From contig JAUWYT010000001.1 of assembly GCA_030615705.1 (NCBI GenBank), positions 1 through 23,216 of the forward strand: DNA of 23,216 bases, written 5' to 3'. A program made the translations under genes and the position numbers. Positions 1-6,153 of the stretch are shown piece by piece (the first letter of the stretch is position 1; the number at the start of each line of letters is the position of its first letter). Origin of the DNA: Chloroflexota bacterium (GTDB lineage: Bacteria > Chloroflexota > Anaerolineae > VGOG01). Below the pieces are notes generated by a model. It saw nothing but the letters and a program-made list of their open reading frames with translations. It had not been told where the DNA came from and searched no databases.

Positions 1-98
1 AGGGCTACCTCGAGGAGGAGATTTGCAACCCCTATCGGACCTCCTTGGTGCGGCTGAAAGAGGCGGGGTATGAGGCTTTTTGGCGGAAGGTGGGATAG
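1..98 (+). CDS. 3' end of an unidentified protein (truncated by the window edge)
   Basis: Reading from base 3, the plus strand stays open for 31 codons and stops with TAG at 96-98. The visible tail is rich in charged and aromatic residues (GYLEEEICNPYR... then ...EAGYEAFWRKVG). It reads like the helical C-terminus of a soluble protein, but I do not recognise the family. Its composition and the absence of an alternative gene on the other strand make a genuine gene end plausible. It converges on the minus-strand SpoIID fusion gene, and the two ends are separated by a 162-nt gap holding an inverted repeat. No function can be assigned from so short a piece. Confidence 0.5.
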   Translation, partial: GYLEEEICNPYRTSLVRLKEAGYEAFWRKVG

Positions 99-174
99 AC
101 GAGGTCTGCGCGGACCTCAGCCCGAAACGCTTGGCCGAGGAAGCGAATGGCATAGATGGCATCGGCCCAAGCCA

Positions 175-233
175 GCCCTGTGGAATATTGATTCGACGGG
201 GGCTAGCCCATGGGATATTTATTCCACAGGGCC
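175..233. repeat. 13-bp inverted repeat overlapping a 30-bp-period imperfect tandem repeat
   Basis: GCCCTGTGGAATA at 175-187 is matched exactly, as its reverse complement, at 220-232, with 32 nt between the arms. The same stretch also reads as two imperfect direct copies 30 bp apart: 182-203 and 212-233 agree at about 17 of 22 positions. It lies between the ends of two convergent genes, so it could act as a bidirectional transcript end, though there is no clear T run. It could equally be a small dispersed palindromic repeat. Nothing else is visible in the 99-260 gap. Confidence 0.6.
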
Positions 234-260
234 AGCACTTGGAAGCCGCCTTGCCCATGC

Positions 261-1841
261 TCAGGTTTGTAGCTTGTTGGGTAAGGGAGGAGCCACGTTT
301 CCCACAATGGTAACCCCGGTGTAGTAATACTTGATGATTTCCTCACAGGTGGCGCCCTGTTCAGCCATTGCCATAGCGCCGCGTTGGCACATGCCTATGC
401 CATGGCCGTACATGGTTTTGTATCCGCAAATGCAGGGTACACTGCGGCAGTAAGGCAAGGCCCGCCTCCATACATCCTCACTGTTGCGGGTCTGTCCATC
501 ACAGTGCCCAAAATAGTAGGTGCTGACAATGTCGCCATCGTAGGTGACGACCGCGCCCGTGGTCTCATCCACCGCTCGATTGGTATCTTCGTAGCGCCTG
601 GGTGACCACACTTGGCAGTGGGTGGTGGTGCAGACGGCAGCGTCGCCGTGCCGTGGGCGCCGGACGGCGGCCGCGGCATAGCTGCGGGCTGCGATTGCCT
701 GAGCTTTCAGGGCTTCCAGGCGCTTGCCCGGTCCCATCTCTTGACGCACTACCCCTTTCGAATACTCCTCCATATCCATAGTTACTATTTTATTGTCGGT
801 TATCAATACCCTGAGGCTCTTGGGGGCGGTAGTAGCCGGTCGCCGCGTTTGCTTTGGCATGCCCTTCAGCATTGCAATGGATTGAGGCAGAGCTGGCTTG
901 CCGTCCGGCGTGTACCAGCGGTGCTTGGCGAAGTCGCTTCTATCCTCCGCTGACAGGACCCAGAAGGCGTTATTGAAGATATAGGCCGGGACCTGGCTGC
1001 GCATCAGCATCTGACCCATTTCAAGGCTGCGCCGAGCATGAAGGGTTTCATCAATGGAAGGATAATAATCGTGCTCGCGGCAGCCAACAAGCACCCCGTT
1101 GCCAGCGCAGATGAAGGGCAAGGAATGGCCAGCACGCTCACGCACGATCTCGTCATACCATTCGAACATGTAAAAGCCGCAATGGTTTTCGCATCCTGGG
1201 GGGCATCTATATGGCTGCGCGCACGGCCAATCGGCTTGCCCGCCTTTGCCCCAGGTAAGGGGCTTGTTTGCAGCGTAATTGTGAATGCCGATGGCCAGTT
1301 TGTCATAGAGATAATCCTTGCCCTTGGAGTTGACGACATCGAGGCATCTTCTCAAGAACTCCAGGTCATGGTAGTTGCCCTCCGGGGCTAATGGAGTCAA
1401 GACGGGAACGACGTCATTGATAGCGAACATCGTTTCCAAGCAGGGCAACAGATAATCCATGAAGCAATCGGGCAAATCTAGAGCATTCCATTGCTTCCAC
1501 TCGCGCATCAGGTTGGGCTGGTCAAAAATGAATATGTAGTGCACTCCCCAATGACCGTAGGTCTCGCACAACCTGCGAAGATGCTGTTGGTCAAGGCAGC
1601 AGTCGTAGGTTGTATTGATCTTGATGACGGGCTCGATATTTGCCCCCAGTAGACTCTTGATGGAGTATTCAGGGATGGGCCTATCCAAGGTCGAAGGTAA
1701 CACCAGCCAACTAGTGCCCATAGCTATCAGTTCAGGTAAAAAGGCATCGAGAACCGATTTGCCATAATGCTGCTCGTCGGGGAACCAATGAAAGCCCACG
1801 CCTGTATCCCGGGGAGGACGGGGGTATCTGGCTATCTCCAT
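261..1841 (-). CDS. degenerate glycosidase-like domain fused to a SpoIID (lytic transglycosylase) domain
   Basis: The 526-residue protein has two parts. Residues 1-330 are a TIM-barrel glycosidase-like domain paralogous to the protein at 4788-6146 (shared YPRP, DTG.GFH, MGTSWLV, HNYA.NKPLTWGKGGQ, FNNAFW). Residues 340-515 are a SpoIID domain: EEYSKGVVRQEMG with the presumed catalytic Glu368, EALKAQAIAARSYA, a His398/Cys404/His408/Cys409 set matching the SpoIID zinc site, and GHGIGMCQRGA. SpoIID enzymes cleave peptidoglycan glycan strands stripped of stem peptides. In the barrel, the neighbour's NEP and ENG glutamates are replaced by DQP (Gln108) and GNG (Gly247), so glycosidase activity is doubtful. 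Residues 207-221 hold four cysteines absent from the paralogue. No signal peptide is visible. ATG 1841 is chosen because MEI..YPRP matches the paralogue's start and GAAAGG precedes it; an upstream TTG at 1874 is possible. Confidence 0.88.
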   Translation of the reverse strand: MEIARYPRPPRDTGVGFHWFPDEQHYGKSVLDAFLPELIAMGTSWLVLPSTLDRPIPEYSIKSLLGANIEPVIKINTTYDCCLDQQHLRRLCETYGHWGVHYIFIFDQPNLMREWKQWNALDLPDCFMDYLLPCLETMFAINDVVPVLTPLAPEGNYHDLEFLRRCLDVVNSKGKDYLYDKLAIGIHNYAANKPLTWGKGGQADWPCAQPYRCPPGCENHCGFYMFEWYDEIVRERAGHSLPFICAGNGVLVGCREHDYYPSIDETLHARRSLEMGQMLMRSQVPAYIFNNAFWVLSAEDRSDFAKHRWYTPDGKPALPQSIAMLKGMPKQTRRPATTAPKSLRVLITDNKIVTMDMEEYSKGVVRQEMGPGKRLEALKAQAIAARSYAAAAVRRPRHGDAAVCTTTHCQVWSPRRYEDTNRAVDETTGAVVTYDGDIVSTYYFGHCDGQTRNSEDVWRRALPYCRSVPCICGYKTMYGHGIGMCQRGAMAMAEQGATCEEIIKYYYTGVTIVGNVAPPLPNKLQT

Positions 1842-1875
1842 AAGCAATCGCCTTTCACTGAGCATTATGGCCAAG

Positions 1876-2091
1876 CTAGAAGCCCTTTAGGGCAAGGAGA
1901 AGGCCCAGCAAGCAACCCACAAAATAGGCAAACGCGAGCAGCATCACTATGTTCAGTAGCTTATGGCGGTGCCCTGCTGCGCGGCGTTCCTGCCGTCTGG
2001 ATGGGCTCCTTGAGGGTGATGGTCGTGATGTAGCTCTGAACAGCGCTTGCATGATGGAAGCAATTGTTCGCCAGAAAGCTAGAGCTAGCAT
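1876..2091 (-). CDS. small basic protein with one C-terminal membrane segment
   Basis: A 71-residue protein with a short hydrophobic/amphipathic start, a Pro/Ser/Arg-rich basic middle (residues 22-44) and a strongly hydrophobic segment at about 45-67 ending in LALKGF. The layout suggests a tail-anchored or single-pass protein with a basic cytoplasmic part. I do not recognise a family. ATG 2091 is preceded by GGGAGG at 6 nt, one of the best ribosome-binding sites in the run; an in-frame ATG at 2127 has no such support. It sits 71 nt after the 84-residue gene and 34 nt before the SpoIID fusion, in the same direction, so co-expression with wall and division genes is likely. Small ORFs can be spurious, but the RBS, TM segment and tight packing argue for a real gene. 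Confidence 0.6.
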   Translation of the reverse strand: MLALAFWRTIASIMQALFRATSRPSPSRSPSRRQERRAAGHRHKLLNIVMLLAFAYFVGCLLGLLLALKGF

Positions 2092-2162
2092 GGCTGTCCT
2101 CCCACGATATCCCAGGATAAGGGGCAAAGATATGGCAGTACAAGGCTATTGGCGAGATAGTG

Positions 2163-2417
2163 CTACTTGGAGGTGGTGAGCTTGATTATCTTCCCCCTTT
2201 GATCCATAGTGACGCGCACCACTCGCATTAGGTGTCCCCCATCCTCCAGCAAGATGCTTTTTTGGAAAGTCAAGACGTAGAGGGTCTCGGTGCCTTTCCT
2301 TCCTTTGCTGCCAGCCTTTCTAGCGGACACAGTCGGCTTGATGCCAGTCATCTCGGGAAACTTCTTGCGCACTGTTTCTTTAGCCTTAGAAACATATTTG
2401 GGAATTAGCTTAGGCAA
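2163..2417 (-). CDS. 84-residue protein resembling the C-terminal domain of the caspase-like protease
   Basis: The protein ends in MRVVRVTMDQRGKIIKLTTSK-stop. The 910-residue protease at 6154-8886 ends in a very similar stretch, IQIVKLTVDERGHILKMAISK-stop. The rest of this protein also aligns loosely with the protease's last ~95 residues (K..V...P.M, then a G-T-containing beta stretch). It therefore looks like a free-standing copy of that domain, without the protease's cysteines. The role is unknown; a partner, inhibitor or substrate of the protease is inference. The start is TTG at 2417, with AGGAG 7 nt upstream. It begins 15 nt after the ftsZ stop, so translation is probably linked to ftsZ. 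Confidence 0.75.
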   Translation of the reverse strand: MPKLIPKYVSKAKETVRKKFPEMTGIKPTVSARKAGSKGRKGTETLYVLTFQKSILLEDGGHLMRVVRVTMDQRGKIIKLTTSK

Positions 2418-2432
2418 CCTCCAGCTCCTCTT

Positions 2433-3605
2433 TCACTTACCTAGCCTGCGACGCCGTAGGAAGGCGGGCACGTCCAGGTCCTCCCCGCCGATCAGGGAGT
2501 GCACTGGCGATCTTGCGGCCAAGTCCACTTCATAGGTGAGCGGCGAGGACGCCGGTTTGGCCCAATCGGTTAGGGGGCGACCGAAAAGGGGCTCATCGGA
2601 AATATCTCTGCCGATGAAAAGGCGCTCTGCCCGTGGCAGGGGGGCGGTCGTCAACTCTTCGACTCTCACCCCCGTGGCTACCAAGGTGATCTGGACCCGG
2701 CCCTCCATTTTCGGATCGATGACGGCGCCGAAAAGGATCTCAGCTTCGGGCTTGGCCGCCCGAGATATTATCTCCATGGCCTGGCTGACTTCTGCTAGGC
2801 TGAGGTCAGCTCCTCCCGTGATGTTGACCAGGATACCCTCTGCCCCACTGATCAATCTTATGTTGAGAAGCGGACTCTCAAGAGCTGTCCTGGCTGCCTC
2901 GGTAGCCTTGTCCCCCCCTTGCCCTTGGCCAATTGACATCAGGGCCCCGCTTGCCAGCCCCATGATGGACCTAACGCTTGCGAGGTCCAAATTGACTATG
3001 CCAGGCCGCGTCACCAACTCGGAGATTCCCTGAACTCCCTGGCGTAACACTTCGTCGGCGATGCGGAAAGCAATATCCAATGAAATCTGCTCATTGACGA
3101 TTTCGAGCAAGCGATCGTTGGGAACAACGATCAGTGTGTCTACTTCCTCCTTGAGGCGCGCGATCCCATCCTCGGCGATGATCAACCGCTTAGTACCTTC
3201 GAAGGCAAAAGGCTTGGTGACCACGGCGATGGTCAGGGCCTTCTGCGCCCGAGCGATCTGGGCCACGATAGGTGCTGCGCCTGTGCCTGTGCCACCCCCC
3301 ATGCCCGCAGCGATGAATATCATATCAGCGCCATGCAGGGCTTTGCCAAGTTGCTCTCGGCTTTCCTGGGCGGCTTTAGCTCCAACGGCTGGGTTCCCGC
3401 CAGTTCCCAATCCTTTGGTGAGCTTCGCTCCCAACTGGATCTTACAAGGTGCTTCTGAGCGGGCGAGCGCCTGGGCATCGGTGTTGGCGGCAATGAAATC
3501 AACGCCGGGGATGCCTATCTGGATCATGCGATCGACAGCATTGCTGCCGGCTCCACCGATGCCGGTAACCTTTATCGCTACCCCGTTCCAGTTCTCTATC
3601 TCCAT
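2433..3605 (-). CDS. ftsZ: cell division GTPase FtsZ
   Basis: FtsZ polymerises on GTP at midcell and organises the division machinery. The 390-residue product has the family's landmarks: [15 protein letters not shown] (13-27), NTDAQAL (41-47), the GTP-binding glycine loop [12 protein letters not shown] (101-112), VPNDRLLEI, and a C-terminal [13 protein letters not shown] matching the conserved tail peptide that binds FtsA/ZipA/SepF-type partners. In the T7 synergy loop the usual N-x-D-x-x-D reads NLDLAS (205-210), so the second catalytic Asp (D212 in E. coli) is Ser210. ATG 3605 is chosen because AGGAG lies 8 nt upstream; a TTG at 3677 would add 24 residues with no RBS. It lies 200 nt downstream of mraZ. 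None of the usual dcw genes (murein ligases, ftsW, ftsQ, ftsA) are present. Confidence 0.95.
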   Translation of the reverse strand: MEIENWNGVAIKVTGIGGAGSNAVDRMIQIGIPGVDFIAANTDAQALARSEAPCKIQLGAKLTKGLGTGGNPAVGAKAAQESREQLGKALHGADMIFIAAGMGGGTGTGAAPIVAQIARAQKALTIAVVTKPFAFEGTKRLIIAEDGIARLKEEVDTLIVVPNDRLLEIVNEQISLDIAFRIADEVLRQGVQGISELVTRPGIVNLDLASVRSIMGLASGALMSIGQGQGGDKATEAARTALESPLLNIRLISGAEGILVNITGGADLSLAEVSQAMEIISRAAKPEAEILFGAVIDPKMEGRVQITLVATGVRVEELTTAPLPRAERLFIGRDISDEPLFGRPLTDWAKPASSPLTYEVDLAARSPVHSLIGGEDLDVPAFLRRRRLGK

Positions 3606-3805
3606 GCTGAAATCTCCTGTCTTAAGAGCTGTGCGAAGGTCGTCGAGTTCCCGAGACCCCTTCGTTCTCCTTATCAATCAGTCTGATGCAGGTCCTGATG
3701 GACGTGAAGTCTGCGAAGCCCTGCCTTTAGGCTGTTTGGCGGCAAAAGATCAACAGCGTTAAGGCTCTTTCCGACTTCGTTATCTTAAACGTCCTGACGT
3801 TCAAG
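3606..3805 (-). promoter_or_regulatory. mraZ-ftsZ intergenic leader with a short inverted repeat
   Basis: Just after the mraZ stop, TTAAACGTC-CT-GACGTTCAA at 3785-3804 forms an inverted repeat (8 of 9 pairs). It is too AT-balanced and lacks the T run expected of a strong terminator, so it may be an operator, a weak attenuator or an mRNA processing site. I see no convincing -35/-10 pair; TTGAAC and TAAGAT on the minus strand are too close together. The long gap leaves room for an ftsZ promoter, but none is identified. Confidence 0.35.
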
Positions 3806-4240
3806 CTAAATCCCCAGGTGGCTAAGGCTTTCCGCTACGGCCGCTCCTTCTTTAGCCATCTGAGCCACAATCTCCTGCCAACGTCGGGGGCTCCATATCT
3901 CTAAGTGAGTGTATAGACCGACAACGATGGCCTCATCCTCGATGCCCGCATATTGCCGCAAGTTGTTGGGCAGGGGAACTCGGCCTTGTTCATCTAGAAC
4001 GCAGACCAAGGCTCCCGCGAATATCAGGCGGGCGAAAGCCCGAGCATCCCGGCTAGTGAGAGGAAGTCGAAATTGCATTCTCTTTGCAAGCTTTCGCCAC
4101 TCTTCAGCAGGGTACACGAACAGGCATCTCTCGATTCCCCGGGTCACAATCAGTCCCTCGGCTAGCTTAGCCCGGAACTCGATGGGAATAGTCAATCTTC
4201 CGTTACCGTCGGTAGTACAATGAAACTCACCTAGGAACAT
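3806..4240 (-). CDS. mraZ: MraZ, transcriptional regulator of division/cell-wall genes
   Basis: MraZ is a double AbrB-like (SpoVT/AbrB) DNA-binding protein, normally the first gene of the division and cell-wall cluster. The 144-residue product starts MFLGEFHCTTDGNGRLTIP, the classic MraZ opening. It carries the two D-x-x-G-R signatures (DGNGR near residue 11 and DEQGR near 83), the second followed by VPLPNNLRQYAGI, as expected for the tandem fold. Length is typical. ATG 4240 overlaps the preceding coiled-coil gene by 14 nt, implying translational coupling. No convincing array of TGGGN MraZ boxes is visible upstream, so autoregulation cannot be claimed. The usual partner rsmH does not follow; ftsZ does. 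Confidence 0.93.
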   Translation of the reverse strand: MFLGEFHCTTDGNGRLTIPIEFRAKLAEGLIVTRGIERCLFVYPAEEWRKLAKRMQFRLPLTSRDARAFARLIFAGALVCVLDEQGRVPLPNNLRQYAGIEDEAIVVGLYTHLEIWSPRRWQEIVAQMAKEGAAVAESLSHLGI

Positions 4241-4757
4241 CGTTTCTCCGACCTACAGGTAACCTTGTTCCTCGTCTCCAATCCCGTGCTTGGAAATCCC
4301 TCTCCGCCTCGGCTAGGGCGTGCTTTTCTCGAGCCACCATGTCCTTAACCTCAGCCAACAGAAAGTTCAAGTCCCTTTCCAGCTTGAGGTACACCTCATC
4401 GGCATAGTTTTGCGCCCTTTGCACTATCTTCGCAACTTGCTGCTCGCCTTGCTGAACGATGGCTCGCGAGCGGAGTTTTGCCATCTCCATCAGTTGACTT
4501 TCTCCCAAGATCAGATCGGCCTGCCTACGCGCCAATTGCACGATCTCTTCCGCCTGGGCTCGCGCATCAGTCAGTATCTTGTCCTCATTTTGCTTGATGA
4601 GTTGTGCCTCCGCGAGGTCCTCGGGCAAGGCGGTGCGCAGCAAATCAATGAGATACACACAAGTCCCGTGTTCTACCAGGGTCCTTTTGGCTAAGGGGAT
4701 GGACCAGCCTTCCTCGATGACCACTTCCAATTCATCCAGCAATTTGGCTACATCCAT
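4227..4757 (-). CDS. coiled-coil protein resembling ATP synthase subunit b (DivIVA-like architecture)
   Basis: This 176-residue protein opens with MDVAKLLDELEVVIEEGWSI, then a short conserved stretch (VYLIDLLRTALPEDL). From about residue 48 to 150 it is a long Ala/Glu/Gln/Arg-rich helix with heptad character (DARAQAEEIVQLARRQADLI), ending in a basic tail. Chloroflexota and some other phyla carry similar proteins annotated as 'ATP synthase F0 subunit b-like'. There are no other ATP synthase genes and no N-terminal membrane anchor here, so that name is probably misleading. A scaffold linked to division or the envelope is a reasonable inference from its overlap with mraZ. ATG 4757 fits the homologous-looking start; a TTG at 4772 lacks an RBS. 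Confidence 0.75.
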   Translation of the reverse strand: MDVAKLLDELEVVIEEGWSIPLAKRTLVEHGTCVYLIDLLRTALPEDLAEAQLIKQNEDKILTDARAQAEEIVQLARRQADLILGESQLMEMAKLRSRAIVQQGEQQVAKIVQRAQNYADEVYLKLERDLNFLLAEVKDMVAREKHALAEAERDFQARDWRRGTRLPVGRRNDVPR

Positions 4758-4787
4758 AGCTGTTCCCGCCAATTCATGGGTATGGCT

Positions 4788-6146
4788 TTAGCTTCCATCG
4801 CTATTGAGGAACCTTTTTCCTCTTTTGGCCAGATCGTCCAGGATTTGTTTTGTCTCTGCCGCATCGGAGCCAGCAATGCGCTCCACGTGACACCCCTCTG
4901 CCCACAATTGCTCCTCTACCGCCTCGCTGACACCTCGGGGGTCGCCAATGATGGTCACAAATTGGGCTAGCTTAGCGTCCTCAGGGTCAAAGCCACAAGT
5001 GGGTCTAAAAGCCTTGACATACTCGATGGCCAATCGCCAATACCATTCTGAGACGCCCCATTTCCACTGAGGGAATAGCAGATAATGGTAGAGGCCTTTG
5101 GTCGGATCATCGGGGCGAGGCAGGGAGGGGCTATCACTACCACTGAATCTTCGCGGGTGCTTGAGCATGCCCTTCATGGCCTCGACGGCCGGTAAGCGAC
5201 CCCCATCTCGCTTATACCAAGCTTGTCCCTCAAAGGGATTCTCTTCACCGTTGCAAAGCAGCCAAAAGGCGTTGTTAAACACATAGTCCGGCAATTGGCC
5301 TTCCATTAACATTCGTGACATCTCCACGTGGGCCTGGGCATGCCTGGCTTCGTCAACGGCTGGGAACCGCTCATGCTGGCGGTCGCCAATCATTGCCCCA
5401 TTTTCGCAACTGATAAGCGGTAAAGAATGCCCCACTCGCGTCCGGATGATTTCGTCATACCACTGAAAGAGGTAAAAATCCAGGTGATCCTCGCTGTCTG
5501 AGGGGGTGTGATAGGGCTTGGCCTTTGGCCAGTGGGCTTGGCCACCCTTGCCCCAGGTTAGGGGTTTGTTGAAAGCATAGTTATGCATGCCCACGGTCAT
5601 CGTTTCGAAAAGGCGATCTTTACCCTTTAAGATGACGATGTCCAGAGCTGCTTTAAGAAAGGCGGTGTCCCAGTAGTTGCCGCCGGAGCTGAGAGGCGTA
5701 AACATGGGATAGAGGCCTGCCATTCTCATCGTTTCAAGACAAGGCAGCAGCATGTCCATGAACCTATCCACTAATCCTGGCTTCGACCATTCCTCCGGGT
5801 CCCACTCCGCCATCAGGTTGGGCTCGTTGTAAGCATGCACGTAATGAATGCCCCAGTTAGCATAGCGGTCCAACAGACGGGCCAGGGCCCCCTGATCGAG
5901 GGGCCTGACCGTCAGCGTGTAGAGACGGACGATCGGCTCTATCTCACTGGCCGCCAGCTCCCGAATGAAAAACTCCGGTATGGGACTGACGGGGTCTGAC
6001 AGGACCACCAACCAACTGGTTCCCATGTCCTTTAGCTCGGGCAACCAGCGTTGTAAGTCCTGTTTCCCGTAATGGTGCGTGTCGGGATAGTAGTGAAAGC
6101 CGATGCCTGTATCGTTCTTCGGCCGCGGATATGCCCTGATTTCCAT
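4788..6146 (-). CDS. glycosidase-like (clan GH-A type) protein with a C-terminal cell-wall-binding-repeat-like segment
   Basis: A 452-residue protein. Residues 1-330 form a TIM-barrel domain with the layout of clan GH-A: YNEPN (Glu108, candidate acid/base) and SCENG (Glu248, candidate nucleophile) about 140 residues apart. Residues 394-447 (QFVTIIGDPRGVSEAVEEQL...GC.VERIAGSDAAET) closely resemble one cell-wall-binding repeat type 2 (CWB2, PF04122). The substrate is unknown; a cell-wall or surface glycan is the natural guess. No signal peptide is present. ATG 6146 lies 7 nt after the protease stop, with AGGGA upstream; an ORF extension to 6197 would overlap the protease gene and add residues missing from the paralogue at 261-1841. 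This copy keeps the catalytic-looking glutamates that the paralogue has lost. Confidence 0.8.
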   Translation of the reverse strand: MEIRAYPRPKNDTGIGFHYYPDTHHYGKQDLQRWLPELKDMGTSWLVVLSDPVSPIPEFFIRELAASEIEPIVRLYTLTVRPLDQGALARLLDRYANWGIHYVHAYNEPNLMAEWDPEEWSKPGLVDRFMDMLLPCLETMRMAGLYPMFTPLSSGGNYWDTAFLKAALDIVILKGKDRLFETMTVGMHNYAFNKPLTWGKGGQAHWPKAKPYHTPSDSEDHLDFYLFQWYDEIIRTRVGHSLPLISCENGAMIGDRQHERFPAVDEARHAQAHVEMSRMLMEGQLPDYVFNNAFWLLCNGEENPFEGQAWYKRDGGRLPAVEAMKGMLKHPRRFSGSDSPSLPRPDDPTKGLYHYLLFPQWKWGVSEWYWRLAIEYVKAFRPTCGFDPEDAKLAQFVTIIGDPRGVSEAVEEQLWAEGCHVERIAGSDAAETKQILDDLAKRGKRFLNSDGS

Positions 6147-6153
6147 CTCATCC

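Noticed and set aside
70..324. 84-codon plus-strand ORF at the left edge
   Set aside because: It overlaps the end of the truncated plus-strand gene in another frame and reads through the tandem/inverted repeat (WNIDSTG/WDIYSTG). No domain or credible RBS.
3061..3762. 233-codon plus-strand ORF opposite ftsZ
   Set aside because: It is the antisense shadow of the well-supported FtsZ gene.
4241..4300. MraZ-box (TGGGN) repeats upstream of mraZ
   Set aside because: Only two GGGAT words 15 bp apart are present on the minus strand; the expected 10-bp periodic array is missing.
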